From: an uncultured Nonlabens sp.
Lineage (GTDB): Bacteria; Bacteroidota; Bacteroidia; Flavobacteriales; Flavobacteriaceae
NCBI GenBank assembly: GCA_947491755.1
Contig: CANLKV010000001.1
Location: forward strand, 620,001-684,000
Direction of reading: 5' to 3'
Length of the DNA: 64,000 nt
Below the pieces are notes generated by a model. The model was not told the origin of the DNA. It did not search any database and was given only the letters and a program-made list of their open reading frames with translations. Made by a program: the position numbers and the translations under genes. How positions within the stretch are numbered: the first letter of the stretch is position 1; each line of letters begins with the position of its first letter. Positions 44,592 through 54,455 of this stretch are shown here, in pieces.

Positions 44592-44891
44592 ATGGATTTA
44601 CAACGCATCCAGGATAAACTACAGGCAAAGCATCATGTTTTTATGGTGTACCGCAATCAAGTCAACAAGGATCTGGAACGATCAGGCTTTGAACCTGTGG
44701 AGGAAAATAGCCCACAGGAATTTCTACAAGCGTTGACGTACCTGCTTAATGAAGCGATAGAAGACAGCGACCCAAAATTGCAGCAATTGTATTATCTGGC
44801 AGACGTGCAAGAAAAAAACCTAGAACATGGTATTGTTCTAGGCTTCTTACACAGGGAATGGATCAAGATTAAATATCGATTGAATCAATAA
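44592..44891 (+). CDS. Small hypothetical protein co-transcribed with polyprenyl synthase
   Basis: This encodes 99 residues with no recognised domain, probably helical and soluble (FLQALTYLLNEAIEDSDPKLQQLYYLADVQEKN). It begins two bases after the stop of the polyprenyl synthase gene, so the two are surely in one transcript. I have the impression that similar short proteins are conserved beside this enzyme in other flavobacteria, but cannot confirm it here. Confidence 0.7.
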   Translation: MDLQRIQDKLQAKHHVFMVYRNQVNKDLERSGFEPVEENSPQEFLQALTYLLNEAIEDSDPKLQQLYYLADVQEKNLEHGIVLGFLHREWIKIKYRLNQ

Positions 44892-44920
44892 AAATTCATA
44901 TCCATTCCATCGATCAACAA

Positions 44921-45982
44921 TTATCCGTTCATCTCTTCATTGTACTCTTCTCTAGCATCTTTTAAACGCTCTTTCATGGTTTGATTGGTATCACTGTTAA
45001 ATTCTTCCATGAATTCTTCTATTGCATCATCTCTTTTCTCGTCATACTTTTTACGAGCTTTAAGCAACTCTTTATTGAGATCATAGAGTGATTCCTCAAT
45101 TTCCTCCAGCAATTCTAATTGGTCCTCTAGTTCTGCATCGGGTGCATCTTTTTCATTTTCATACTCATCAATTTCCTCATCAACGTCATCTACTGCGTCC
45201 ATCACGTCGTCAATTTTTAAATAAGCAGGCATATTTGCTACCATGCTATTAAAATTAGTTCGTAGTGTTTGTGTAAACGACATTTTTTGTTGCGGAGTGG
45301 CGCTGCTCATTGCAATCCAGTTGTCTCGTACGGTATCAAACTCTTCAAAGTCGATAATGGTTACATATCCTTGATCATCATAATTTACATTTTGTACAAA
45401 ATCGCGGTAGGCATCATAATCAATAGCAGGATCTTCCTCTAGACTCAATCGTATATCAACAATCTCTTCATTTAAATCATCGACTGCTTCTTCTACAGTG
45501 GCAATACGATTCTCAATTTCTTGTCTTGTAGTGTTCTCATCCTCCAGATCTGCCGTTAGTCGGTTCATTGCGTTGCGCACATCGCCTACCTCTTTCATAA
45601 CAAGGTTTGTTTTAAGATATGCAGGCATTTTTTGCACAAAATAATTAAATGATTCCGCTGCCTTTTTACCAGCCATGACATCGCGCTTATCAGGATTTAC
45701 AGATAAATTCCTGATGTCATTTTGCAACTGGCCGTATTCTTTAAAACTAGTAATTGATACTTCATTGTTAGCATCAACTTTGACATTTTCTTTCATGTCT
45801 TTGGCCATCGTTTCGGCCTCTTCTCTAGTGATTACAATGTCTGCAGTCATCTCAGTCCCATCATTAATCAATTCTTCCTGTTCATAATCGGCAGCATCAG
45901 CAGCACTGTTTTCTTTCTCGTTATTGTTGCAGGCAACAAGGGTCATTGACACGGCTGCCAGACTTAAAAATATCTTTTTCAT
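44921..45982 (-). CDS. Lipoprotein with two tandem helical repeats
   Basis: This 353-residue protein has a lipobox (MTLVACNN, Cys18). The mature part contains two related units, each with a strand-like start (NEVSITSFKEYGQLQNDI; QGYVTIIDFEEFDTVRDNW), a conserved MPAYLK motif followed by V-M, and a long acidic helix. They cover about residues 53-165 and 190-305. The composition is very acidic (many E and D). Function unknown; it is expected to face the periplasm. Confidence 0.75.
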   Translation of the reverse strand: MKKIFLSLAAVSMTLVACNNNEKENSAADAADYEQEELINDGTEMTADIVITREEAETMAKDMKENVKVDANNEVSITSFKEYGQLQNDIRNLSVNPDKRDVMAGKKAAESFNYFVQKMPAYLKTNLVMKEVGDVRNAMNRLTADLEDENTTRQEIENRIATVEEAVDDLNEEIVDIRLSLEEDPAIDYDAYRDFVQNVNYDDQGYVTIIDFEEFDTVRDNWIAMSSATPQQKMSFTQTLRTNFNSMVANMPAYLKIDDVMDAVDDVDEEIDEYENEKDAPDAELEDQLELLEEIEESLYDLNKELLKARKKYDEKRDDAIEEFMEEFNSDTNQTMKERLKDAREEYNEEMNG

Positions 45983-46301
45983 AGTTGTATAATTTGGTTT
46001 TTCTTAAAAGTAAGTGCATCACTCGTTAATAGTCCTAAGGAATGATTAAGCTATTTGTGATACACTTAAAATATGTTAATGATTAACACTGTTTATCAGT
46101 TTGTTATCATCGTTTTAAGAGAAATGATGCAGAAAAGTGACTGGATGAGTACGCTTTCGCGAAAGCATAATTCCCCACCATCCCACAAGCGCAAACAAGA
46201 TGGCGCATAAAAGTATCCTGTTGCAAGCGGGCCTATAAATACTTGCAGAAAAATGGAGTTGATAATGAAAGACGCTCAGACTTTAAATCGAGCTGCGGCT
46301 T
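45983..46301. other. Intergenic stretch with a palindrome variant
   Basis: No gene is supported here. The only clear structure is CGCTTTCGCGAAAGCA at 46152-46167, the iterated palindrome with its last base changed. The stretch separates two minus-strand envelope-protein genes. Confidence 0.7.
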
Positions 46302-46853
46302 TTAAAACAAAAGCCTTACAAAAGGTTGCAGTCCATTACGGTAAATACTGCGGTCGTCATCAAATAACACATCAAACCTAGCGCCTATAACTACTGGGCC
46401 ATTTGCATAACCAGCGCCTAGAAACAGGGCAGGAACCCAGTAATTATCATCACGTATATTAGGATTATCAAATCTTTGATTGATGTTTAAATACTCAAAG
46501 TCTGCACTGATTTGAATCTCTGGAATGGGTTGTGCGATACCTATAATACTACCACCCAGAATGGTACTGGTAAAATCCAGGTTGTCGTTAAAGCCATTGC
46601 GATTGTCAAAGTTGCGATTGACATAACTACCCGTTAGCCCTGCGCCCACACCCACATAAGGATTCACTTGATAAATAGCCTGCGGCGCTACTTGGATGGC
46701 GGTATATCCAGTACTGAAGTTAAGTCCTAGATTACCGCCATAACGTACCTTACTCCAAAAATCGCTAGCAACAACCTGTGCGTTGCTAGTAATACTTATA
46801 AGAATCATAAAACTAAATAGAAACGATACTTTTTTGATCAGCTGGCTGTTCAT
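46302..46853 (-). CDS. Small outer-membrane beta-barrel protein
   Basis: This 183-residue protein has a signal peptide (FLFSFMILISITSNAQ), then alternating hydrophobic strands typical of an eight-stranded barrel (YGGNLGLNFSTGYTAIQVAPQ ... GVGAGLTGSYVNRNF) and a terminal aromatic residue (LQPFVRLLF). Homologues are sometimes labelled 'alpha-ketoglutarate decarboxylase' only because they stand next to sucA; there is no such domain here. It is divergent from sucA. Confidence 0.8.
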   Translation of the reverse strand: MNSQLIKKVSFLFSFMILISITSNAQVVASDFWSKVRYGGNLGLNFSTGYTAIQVAPQAIYQVNPYVGVGAGLTGSYVNRNFDNRNGFNDNLDFTSTILGGSIIGIAQPIPEIQISADFEYLNINQRFDNPNIRDDNYWVPALFLGAGYANGPVVIGARFDVLFDDDRSIYRNGLQPFVRLLF

Positions 46854-46964
46854 CTTTTTAAATTATGGTGAGATAGTTATAAATATACAAAAGACTATGT
46901 AGAGGAAATGCAATTCTGTATTTTTGCTATAACTATTGAAAACCGGGATCGTTCCCGAGAGATT

Positions 46965-49721
46965 ATGGATAGATTTTCTTTTCTGAATGCAGCACACACT
47001 GCATATTTTGCACAACTTTACGATGAATATTTAATTAATCCAGACCGGGTAGAGCCATCCTGGCGTGCTTTTTTCCAGGGATTTGACTTTGGGGTTGAGT
47101 CTGCGGGCGATGGAGAGGTTCAAGTGGTATATCAAGATCGTGGAGAGACTAAGACGGTTGACGTATCAGAAAAAATGCTCAAAGAATTTGAGGTTGTGCG
47201 TCTTATCGATGGTTATCGTGCGCGAGGGCATTTGTTTACACTTACAAATCCAGTACGCAAGCGCCGTCAATACACACCTACATTAGACTTAAGTAATTTT
47301 AATCTGTCAGATGCAGACCTGGATACACAGTTTGAGTCTGGCGAGCTTATAGGTCTAGGCAAAGCGACGCTGCGAGAGATCGTCGCGCATTTAAAACAAG
47401 TTTATTGCGAGAGTATAGGTGTAGAATATATGTACGTGCGCTCTCCAGAACAAGTCAAGTGGATACAAAGCTGGTTGCACCGCAATAATAACCACCCAGA
47501 CTTTAATAAAGATCAGAAATTACAAATACTAAAGAAACTGAATGAAGCGGTTTCTTTTGAATCATTTTTACATACCAAATACGTAGGTCAAAAACGCTTC
47601 TCTCTAGAAGGTAATGAATCATTAATTCCTGCCCTTGATGCGCTTATTGAAAACGCTGCAGATCGTGGCGTGAATCAATTTGTTTTAGGTATGGCCCACC
47701 GTGGACGTCTTAATGTATTGACAAATATCTTTGGCAAACCAGTTACAGACATCTTTTCAGAGTTTGATGGGAAAGATTATGAGCAAGATATATTTGATGG
47801 CGATGTAAAATACCACCTGGGATATACCAGTAAAAGAAGAACAGATAACGGTAATGATATCAATATTAATATCGTGCCCAACCCGTCCCACCTAGAAACT
47901 GTAGGCGCCGTAGTTGAAGGTATTGCGAGAGCAAAGCAGGACATGCATTCACCAGATGACTTTTCTAAAGTACTTCCTATCGTATTGCATGGAGATGCCG
48001 CTATAGCAGGTCAGGGAATTGTTTATGAAGTGGTACAAATGGCAAAACTAGATGCCTATAAAACCGCAGGTACCATCCACCTAGTAGTAAATAATCAAGT
48101 AGGATTTACTACAAATTATCTAGATGCAAGGTCAAGTACGTATTGTACCGATATTGCAAAAGTTACCCTATCGCCAGTATTGCATGTAAATGCAGACGAT
48201 GCCGAGGCCGTCGTACATGCCATGAACTTTGCCCTAGAGTACAGAATGCAGTTTCAGTCAGATGTATTTATCGATTTGTTAGGCTATAGAAAATATGGTC
48301 ATAACGAGGGGGATGAGCCACGATTCACGCAACCCCAATTGTATAAAGCGATTAGTAAGCACGAGAATCCTAGGGATATTTATGCAGAAAAGCTTTTAAA
48401 AGACGGTATTATAGAAAAAGGTACTGTTGCAGAATTAGAAAAGAAATTTAAAGACAATCTAGAAGCCCAACTAGAGACTTCTAGAAAACAAGAAAATACG
48501 ATAATCACACCATTCATGCAGGATGAGTGGGAAGGTTATGAGACCGCCAGTGAAGAGATGATGATGCAGGTGGTCCAGACGGGTGTGGATAAAAAGACCC
48601 TAGAAAAAATCACTCAAGTGATTTCTACCTTGCCTAAAGATCAAAACTTTATACGCAAGATTAAGAAAATTGTAGAGGTACGTCAAAAGATGTTTGACGA
48701 TGATAGTCTGGACTGGGCCATGGGAGAGCACCTGGCTTACGGCTCCCTAATGCTAGAAGGCTACAATGTTAGAATGAGCGGTCAGGATGTAGAGCGCGGT
48801 ACGTTCTCTCACCGTCACGCCGTGGTTAAGTCAGAAAATCATGAGAATGAATTTATCCTGCACAACAATCTAGATACAGATGGGCATATGGAGATCTACA
48901 ATTCCCACCTGTCAGAATATGGCGTGGTAGGATTTGAATACGGTTATGCAATGGCACGACCAGAGACACTCACCATCTGGGAAGCACAATTTGGTGACTT
49001 TTCAAACGGTGCCCAGATCATGATCGACCAGTACATCAGTGCAGGAGAGGATAAATGGAAAAACCAGAATGGTTTAGTTTTATTACTACCGCACGGTTAT
49101 GAAGGGCAGGGGGCAGAGCACTCCAGCGCCCGTATGGAGCGTTACTTGCAGCTGTGCGCTAGAGACAATATGTGGATGGCAAACTGTACAACTCCAGCAA
49201 ACATGTTCCATCTATTGAGACGGCAGATGCTGGTAAATTACCGCAAACCACTCGTGGTATTTACTCCTAAATCCTTGTTGCGATCACCGCGTGCAGTAAG
49301 CCCAGTAGAGCACTTTGTAAGCGGCCACTTTCAAGAGGTGATTGATGTAGATGGGGATGCTTTCGCAAAAGCGAAAACCCTAGTATTTACCAGTGGTAAA
49401 TTTTACTATGATTTATTAGAATATAGAGAAGAACACGATCGCAGTGATGTTGCGCTGGTGCGTGTGGAACAATTATTCCCACTACCGGTGGAGCAAATCC
49501 AGCAAGTGATCAAAAAATACGGGTCAAAAGATATCGTGTGGGCGCAGGAAGAACCGCGCAACATGGGAGCTTATGCCCATTTATTATTACACATGCCAGA
49601 AACTAGAAACTGGCGCGTGTGTTCCAGAAATATGTATGCCGCACCAGCTTCAGGTAGTTCAACACGATCTAAGGCAAGACAGGCGCGAGTAATAGAAGAC
49701 GTTTTTAATACCAACAAATAG
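46965..49721 (+). CDS. sucA: 2-oxoglutarate dehydrogenase E1 component
   Basis: This thiamine-diphosphate enzyme decarboxylates 2-oxoglutarate in the TCA cycle. I set the start at ATG 46965 ([22 protein letters not shown]), which matches the family N-terminus; the longer frame from 46908 has no family support and spans the -7-like TATTTTTG at 46919-46926. Seen are the E2-binding N-terminus, [43 protein letters not shown], and [23 protein letters not shown]. Length 918 is usual. A variant palindrome encodes AFAKAK near residue 800. The sucB gene follows after four bases. Confidence 0.96.
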   Translation: MDRFSFLNAAHTAYFAQLYDEYLINPDRVEPSWRAFFQGFDFGVESAGDGEVQVVYQDRGETKTVDVSEKMLKEFEVVRLIDGYRARGHLFTLTNPVRKRRQYTPTLDLSNFNLSDADLDTQFESGELIGLGKATLREIVAHLKQVYCESIGVEYMYVRSPEQVKWIQSWLHRNNNHPDFNKDQKLQILKKLNEAVSFESFLHTKYVGQKRFSLEGNESLIPALDALIENAADRGVNQFVLGMAHRGRLNVLTNIFGKPVTDIFSEFDGKDYEQDIFDGDVKYHLGYTSKRRTDNGNDININIVPNPSHLETVGAVVEGIARAKQDMHSPDDFSKVLPIVLHGDAAIAGQGIVYEVVQMAKLDAYKTAGTIHLVVNNQVGFTTNYLDARSSTYCTDIAKVTLSPVLHVNADDAEAVVHAMNFALEYRMQFQSDVFIDLLGYRKYGHNEGDEPRFTQPQLYKAISKHENPRDIYAEKLLKDGIIEKGTVAELEKKFKDNLEAQLETSRKQENTIITPFMQDEWEGYETASEEMMMQVVQTGVDKKTLEKITQVISTLPKDQNFIRKIKKIVEVRQKMFDDDSLDWAMGEHLAYGSLMLEGYNVRMSGQDVERGTFSHRHAVVKSENHENEFILHNNLDTDGHMEIYNSHLSEYGVVGFEYGYAMARPETLTIWEAQFGDFSNGAQIMIDQYISAGEDKWKNQNGLVLLLPHGYEGQGAEHSSARMERYLQLCARDNMWMANCTTPANMFHLLRRQMLVNYRKPLVVFTPKSLLRSPRAVSPVEHFVSGHFQEVIDVDGDAFAKAKTLVFTSGKFYYDLLEYREEHDRSDVALVRVEQLFPLPVEQIQQVIKKYGSKDIVWAQEEPRNMGAYAHLLLHMPETRNWRVCSRNMYAAPASGSSTRSKARQARVIEDVFNTNK
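49358..49373. repeat. Palindrome variant TGCTTTCGCAAAAGCG (in sucA)
   Basis: Two changes from the 16-mer, yet the encoded AFAKA is kept, as if constrained at protein level after insertion. Confidence 0.8.
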
Positions 49722-49725
49722 AATT

Positions 49726-51027
49726 ATGGCTCTAGAAATGAAAGTGCCTTCACCAGGCGAGTCGATTACAGAAGTAGAAATTGCAGAATGGCTAGTTGCC
49801 GATGGCGACTGGGTAGAAAAAGATCAAGCCATCGCCGAGGTGGATAGCGACAAAGCCACTCTAGAATTGCCGGCAGAGGCTAGCGGTATCATTACTCTCA
49901 AAGCAGAGGAAGGGGACGCAGTCGCCGTGGGCGAGGTCGTTTGTTTAATCGATACAGAAGCAGAAAACCCTAATGGGGGCGGCAGCAAGGATAATGAGAA
50001 GGCAGCCAAAGATGCGCCATCCTCTATGGGTAAAGGCGATGAAGGCGGTGGCGCTAGCGCCGAGAAAGAGCTGGCCAAAAAAGACAACAAAACCGAAGAC
50101 AAGAAAAACTCTGAAAAGGCACCACAACCTACAGGAGCAAAAGATACTTACGCTAGTGGCACCCCTAGTCCAGCCGCAAAAAAAGTGCTGGATGAAAAAG
50201 GAATAGATGCCAGCAGCGTGAGTGGTACAGGCCGCGATGGACGTATCACCAAAGAAGATGCCGTACAAGCCAAAGCATCTATGGGAACCCCAGGTGCGGG
50301 CTCTCGTGGAGAGTCTCGTTCTAAGCTTTCTATGCTACGCCGCAAGGTTGCAGAGCGTCTAGTAAGTGCCAAAAATGAAACTGCTATGTTGACCACCTTT
50401 AACGAGGCAGACATGCACGCGATTTTTGAACTGCGCAAGCAGCATAAAGATGCTTTTAAAAACAAACATGGTGTATCTCTAGGCTTTATGTCATTCTTTA
50501 CAAAAGCGGTGACCAGAGCACTAGAAATGTACCCGGCGGTCAACTCTATGATCGACGGTAAGGAAATGATCTCTTACGACTTTATGGACATATCCATTGC
50601 CGTATCAGGTCCTAAAGGATTGATGGTACCGGTAATAAGAAATGCAGAGAACCTATCCTTTAGAGGGGTAGAGCAAGAAGTGAAACGACTAGCATTGCGC
50701 GCTCGTGATGGAGAAATCACGGTGGACGAGATGACTGGTGGTACGTTTACGATTACTAACGGTGGAGTTTTTGGTAGTATGATGAGTACACCAATTATCA
50801 ACCCACCGCAAAGTGCCATTTTAGGAATGCATAATATTATCGAGCGCCCAGTTGTGGTAGATGGTAATATAGTAGCGCGCCCTATGATGTACCTAGCCGT
50901 TTCTTACGATCACAGGATCATCGATGGTAAGGAGTCTGTTGGCTTTCTAGTAGCGATCAAAGAGGCGCTAGAAAACCCAGTAGAGCTATTGATGGATAAT
51001 GATGTCAAGAAGGCGCTGGAGTTGTAA
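49726..51027 (+). CDS. sucB: Dihydrolipoyllysine-residue succinyltransferase (E2)
   Basis: This 433-residue E2 component has an N-terminal lipoyl domain with the modified Lys in DSDKATLEL (about residue 44) and a long linker rich in K, E, G and A. A peripheral-subunit-binding domain ([32 protein letters not shown]) and a catalytic domain ending in the HRIIDG motif ([13 protein letters not shown]) follow. It transfers succinyl groups to CoA. It is co-transcribed with sucA; a variant palindrome and a terminator-like hairpin follow. Confidence 0.96.
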   Translation: MALEMKVPSPGESITEVEIAEWLVADGDWVEKDQAIAEVDSDKATLELPAEASGIITLKAEEGDAVAVGEVVCLIDTEAENPNGGGSKDNEKAAKDAPSSMGKGDEGGGASAEKELAKKDNKTEDKKNSEKAPQPTGAKDTYASGTPSPAAKKVLDEKGIDASSVSGTGRDGRITKEDAVQAKASMGTPGAGSRGESRSKLSMLRRKVAERLVSAKNETAMLTTFNEADMHAIFELRKQHKDAFKNKHGVSLGFMSFFTKAVTRALEMYPAVNSMIDGKEMISYDFMDISIAVSGPKGLMVPVIRNAENLSFRGVEQEVKRLALRARDGEITVDEMTGGTFTITNGGVFGSMMSTPIINPPQSAILGMHNIIERPVVVDGNIVARPMMYLAVSYDHRIIDGKESVGFLVAIKEALENPVELLMDNDVKKALEL

Positions 51028-51051
51028 AACTCAAATTCTCAGTTGTGATTT

Positions 51052-51067
51052 CGCTTTCGCGAAAGAT
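51052..51067. repeat. Degenerate palindrome CGCTTTCGCGAAAGAT
   Basis: The left 14 bases match the iterated palindrome; the end is changed. It lies 25 bases after the sucB stop. Confidence 0.75.
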
Positions 51068-51092
51068 CAATTACGACATGCGAAGTAATATA

Positions 51093-51125
51093 AAAAAGCG
51101 ATCTCAAACGAGGTCGCTTTTTATT
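51093..51125 (+). terminator. Terminator after sucAB, duplicated at 54.31 kb
   Basis: Stem 51093-51105 with 51110-51122 (core GCGATCTC/GAGGTCGC) has an AAAC loop, then Ts. A near copy with the same flanks (TTATTTTAYCG, TTTCGCG) lies at 54311-54337. Confidence 0.8.
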
Positions 51126-51274
51126 TTACCGATTTCGCGAAAAAGAATAAAATATAATTCCTTGGTCAAGCAAAATCGAGACGAATGGATTTCAAAACCC
51201 CACCTATTTTTCCTAATAAAAAATTGTTAACGTTTTGGTAACACTGCATTATTCAGATTTAAAACCCTAAAACC

Positions 51275-51302
51275 CTAAATTTCAAATATCAAAATCGACC
51301 AA
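51275..51302 (+). repeat. 5' leader repeat A (upstream of JAB-like gene 1)
   Basis: CCCTAAATTTCAAATATCAA and the following bases up to the ATG are nearly identical to the leader of JAB-like gene 2 at 55493-55520. Similarity continues a few codons into both genes (ATGATTYGRAATTT). Short CCCTAAA units are tandemly repeated just upstream in both. This is a duplicated promoter/leader. Confidence 0.75.
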
Positions 51303-52769
51303 ATGATTCGAAATTTTACCAGTCGCATCCTTGCAGTGTTATTCTTTATCTTTTTTTGCTTTGTTTCTTGTGAGAAAGATGAGGTGGAACCAGTTGTCGA
51401 AGAGTCTTTCTTTCCAAGATTGAAAGGTGCAGCAATAACCTCAAAAGATTTATCATCCAATCCTTTGGCTTATCGTCGCTTAATGGACTATTTGGAAAAA
51501 CCCATTGCAAAATCAACTATTGGTATAGAGTTGGATACAACATTCATAAGGTTTATTGAAACTGACAGCTACAAATCTTATACGTTTAAAATCAAACAAG
51601 ATTCGCTTGATAGGTCACGCACACTCAAGAATTTTGTTCTTACTTATGTAAATGATACAATTCAAATTCAACAATTGGTAGATTATCCAGTATTAGAAAG
51701 TGGTGCATTGGATATGGAAAACATTGTGTCAGTAAGACTTTTTGGCGATGAATTACTGAACCCATTTACTGCTAAATGTAGTTCTGGCGGCCCAAGTTAT
51801 TATCAGTATGAGTATCAGTATTGTTATCCTGTTTACTGTTCCATAAGTGGTTTGCATGGTCCTGGAGAACCTTGCACAATAGATGGAGTTCAACGAGGTT
51901 ACACTAATTGCGTCACGAGATGGCAGACCGTCTTTGTAGATCAAGGATCATGTGAAAGCATTACTATAAGTGATGGAAATCCTTCTGGTGGTGGCGGTGG
52001 CGCTAATACACCTTCAGATGATGACGATAACATTATAATTATACCCGCAAATCCAACTGATCCTGAAAATCCTTGCCCTAATAATTCTCTTTCCGAAGGC
52101 GGTGGCGATTGTATGATTGTTAATGATGAGCCTGAAGATCAATTACCTGATCCAGTAATTAACGAGTTAAACAATTTAATTAAGAAAGACACCTCCTTTG
52201 TTAAAATAAAAGATGTTGTAAACTTAATGAAGACTAAAACTACTGACTCTGTAGAGTACTCTCTAAGCCTTTATAAAGATCTTGTAGGAGGTGAAGAGTT
52301 TACTAAACGACGCACAACCCAACTGGTGAGACATAAATCTCTTACTTCAGGTTATGTAAATATAGGAAGTTTTGATTTTTGCAATATTCACACTCATCCT
52401 TTAGGAACTCATGGCATGTTTTCATTTCAAGATATTGTCACTCTCAAAACAATGCATGATTCTCTCAATTGAATTGTTAAAGATAAAGCAATGATGATGC
52501 TTGTTACCTCAAATGGCTCGGTTTATGTTTTGAAAATAAGTGATGTTGACAAATTATCAAATAGCATAAATGATATATTTGATTTCTTGGGAGACAATGG
52601 GACAGAACAACAAAAAATTGATTTTACAACTGAAAAATTAGGATTAAACTACGATAAAAATTTGTCTAATCTAGAGGGTTATTTTTTAAGAGTATTTGAG
52701 AATTTTGGGATATCGCTTTACAAAGCAAATAATAGTGATTTAAGCGATTGGAGTAATTTAAAACTATAA
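51303..52769 (+). pseudogene. JAB-like domain lipoprotein 1, interrupted by in-frame TGA at 52470
   Basis: The first part gives 389 residues: a lipobox (FFCFVSCEK, Cys21), a beta-rich region, a Cys-rich segment (residues about 155-220), a glycine/aspartate linker, and a C-terminal domain with HTHPLGTHGMFSFQD, a JAMM/JAB-like HxHP...SxxD zinc motif. TGA 52470-52472 stops it, but the same frame continues for 98 codons to 52769. Those codons align with the end of JAB-like genes 2 and 3 (TSNGSVYVLKIS against SSEGIYTMRF; GISLYKAN against MELYKTD). I read it as one gene broken by a nonsense mutation; an ATG at 52491 could restart a fragment. The catalytic activity of the intact form is inferred from the motif only. 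Confidence 0.75.
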
Positions 52770-52800
52770 AGACACATAATTTTAAAATTAAAAAAATATC

Positions 52801-53412
52801 ATGCTGAAATTTTTTACTACCACTATACTATTAACTTTCTTCCATTTTGGATCTGGACAAACTAGAGACATTACTTTAGAAGATTTGACATTTGAAAATT
52901 TAGGTCTCACTGACGTATATTTCGTTGATAATAATAACGAAATGGATTTTTTTGAAGGAAGTTGGGAATATGCAAACAGTTCTTCAACCTTAACGATTAG
53001 ATTAAAAAAAGAAAGCAGAGTTTACAACGGTCGTTTCTATCAAGATCTACTAGTTGGAGAATATAAATATATTGAGAACGGTGTAGAAATCGTGAATACC
53101 CTTGATCAGATCGATTTGAGAAGTGGATTCAATCATAGCATAGTAGGAAACGGTATTAAAAGAAAATGTTCCAACCTTCCAACAAGTGATTGTCAAGATG
53201 GAAGGCTGAAGTTTGATTTATTGTTACGTGATCCCAAAAATGATAAAGTTTCAGCCACACTTATAATTCATAAAACAAATTCAAATATAATCGACACTGA
53301 TGCTATCATAGCTTATATAATTTTTAAAGGGCCTTCTACCAGACAGGTAGGTGAAGTGATAGAGGATCCTAGTTTGCCGTGGCAAAAAGAGTATCGAATG
53401 ATAAGGCAATAA
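52801..53412 (+). CDS. DUF6705-type protein 1, immunity-like
   Basis: This 203-residue exported protein (signal MLKFFTTTILLTFFHFGSGQ) has the pattern I know from DUF6705: a FEGSWEYANSSSTLTIRLKK strand pair, then LLVGEYKYIENGVEIVNTL. It shares this with the three other copies in the region. It follows JAB-like gene 1 by 31 bases. All such copies here lie just downstream of a JAB-like gene or a displaced fragment, as immunity genes lie after toxin modules. No toxin has been shown; the immunity role is inference. Confidence 0.75.
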   Translation: MLKFFTTTILLTFFHFGSGQTRDITLEDLTFENLGLTDVYFVDNNNEMDFFEGSWEYANSSSTLTIRLKKESRVYNGRFYQDLLVGEYKYIENGVEIVNTLDQIDLRSGFNHSIVGNGIKRKCSNLPTSDCQDGRLKFDLLLRDPKNDKVSATLIIHKTNSNIIDTDAIIAYIIFKGPSTRQVGEVIEDPSLPWQKEYRMIRQ

Positions 53413-53443
53413 GATTGAAGTATCATTGAATGGATTATTCTAA

Positions 53444-53600
53444 TTATGGAATATTAGCCTGCGTTACAGGAACACTGCGATCAATCTTTACGATCATTCC
53501 TTGTATTGCTTTTCCTGAGCCTACTTCAATAAACTCTGTAGCACCATCTGCGATCATTTCTTGAGTGGATTGCGTCCATTTAACGGGAGATGTTAATTGA
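53444..53600 (-). pseudogene. Displaced copy of the 3' end of fabD
   Basis: On the minus strand these bases encode [18 protein letters not shown], then [14 protein letters not shown], ending VPVTQANIP and a stop. They match the last about 50 residues of the intact FabD at 59263-60144 (LTAPVKWTQSIQEMIKDG ... IPVSQASV). Homology stops at about 53600. There is no start codon or upstream fabD sequence, so it is a non-functional remnant. In both places it follows a DUF6705 gene in the same relative orientation, so it marks the boundary of a duplicated unit. Confidence 0.88.
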
Positions 53601-53640
53601 TTTGATTAAATCAGTAGAGGATTGAATACTTTTTTTACTA

Positions 53641-54270
53641 ATGGTTACCCTACTTTTTAATAGTCTTGCAGCTAAAGAATCAATCAATTTGAGAATTCTA
53701 TTAATAATATTATTGACCTGCGCTATTTTGAGCTCTTGCAAAGTACAAACATACCCTATGGAAGGAGATGATAGTCCTTTATTGTTAGAGGCTGGAATGT
53801 CTTTAAAGGACACAAATAATAACCTAAATAAATTTGAAGGCACTTGGGTTCATGAAGATGCAAATAATAAACTTACAGTTGTTTTGCAAAAAGTGGAAGA
53901 TTTTGAAAGTGCTGGTTATTTCTCTGATGTCATCCTTGGGAATTATATCTATGAGGAAAATGGAGTCGAGATCGTAAATACCTTAACAAATCCAGCTGCC
54001 TCACAGGGATCAGATGATGAATACCATATAGAAATGTATGGTTTTAAAAATCCTTCAAAAATAGTGGGAGATTTTCAAGATCCCATAAGGAGTAAATGGA
54101 CTGATTACACCCTGTATTTGACCTTCAAAAACGAGCTAAATCTTTCAGGTAGCACTACTAAACTAGAGTGGTTCGTTAGAATATATGAATTTTATAATCC
54201 TGATGGGGATCTTGATGCAAGACAGGAGCTGCGCGTCCCACGTTCATTGACCTTAACTAAGGTTCAATGA
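53641..54270 (+). CDS. DUF6705-type lipoprotein 2, immunity-like
   Basis: The frame is open from ATG 53641 (209 residues). Its close paralogue at 58642 starts at a position that corresponds here to TTG 53689, so the ancestral ATG was probably changed to TTG and either start may be used. The lipobox is LSSCK. The core (KDTNNNLNKFEGTWVHED, SDVILGNYIYEENGVEIVNTLTNPA, GSDDEYHIEMYGFKN) is nearly identical to paralogue 4. It has no JAB-like gene directly upstream, only the fabD fragment, so it is an orphan. It probably sits in the periplasm or outer membrane. Confidence 0.75.
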   Translation: MVTLLFNSLAAKESINLRILLIILLTCAILSSCKVQTYPMEGDDSPLLLEAGMSLKDTNNNLNKFEGTWVHEDANNKLTVVLQKVEDFESAGYFSDVILGNYIYEENGVEIVNTLTNPAASQGSDDEYHIEMYGFKNPSKIVGDFQDPIRSKWTDYTLYLTFKNELNLSGSTTKLEWFVRIYEFYNPDGDLDARQELRVPRSLTLTKVQ

Positions 54271-54310
54271 TGTTAAAGGATTTGCAAAAGCCAATTACCG
54301 ATTGAATTTG

Positions 54311-54337
54311 AAAAGCGATCTCAACGAGATCGCTTTT
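54311..54337 (+). terminator. Terminator hairpin, copy of the post-sucB hairpin
   Basis: GCGATCTC (54315-54322) pairs with GAGATCGC (54326-54333), followed by Ts. Flanks match those at 51093-51140. Confidence 0.8.
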
Positions 54338-54349
54338 TTATTTTATCGT

Positions 54350-54386
54350 TTTCGCGCCTGCCTGTCGGCAGGCAGGAATGCGAAAA
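54350..54386. repeat. Second palindrome inserted into a CGCGAAA palindrome remnant
   Basis: CCTGCCTGTCGGCAGGCAGG (54357-54376) is a perfect 8-bp-stem palindrome. Before it stands TTTCGCG and after AAT comes GCGAAAAA. The duplicated flank at 51132-51142 reads TTTCGCGAAAA with nothing between. The difference is an insertion of about 26 bases, with GCG possibly duplicated at the target. Confidence 0.7.
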
Positions 54387-54455
54387 ATTTCAAACGCTGG
54401 GCTCATTTTGATTTTATAGCGCAGTATCTTTTGCCAGTCAAAAAGATCCAACTAC

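Noticed and set aside
46302..46853. 'Alpha-ketoglutarate decarboxylase' label for the gene before sucA
   Set aside because: The protein is a small outer-membrane barrel with no thiamine-binding or decarboxylase motif; the name would come only from its neighbour.
51255..51285. CCCTAAA repeats as a CRISPR or telomere-like array
   Set aside because: Only two or three short units without spacers, repeated once at 55.47 kb as part of a duplicated leader.
52470..52472. TGA read as selenocysteine
   Set aside because: No SECIS-like hairpin is visible right after it and no catalytic Cys/Sec position is expected there by comparison with the paralogues; a nonsense mutation is simpler.
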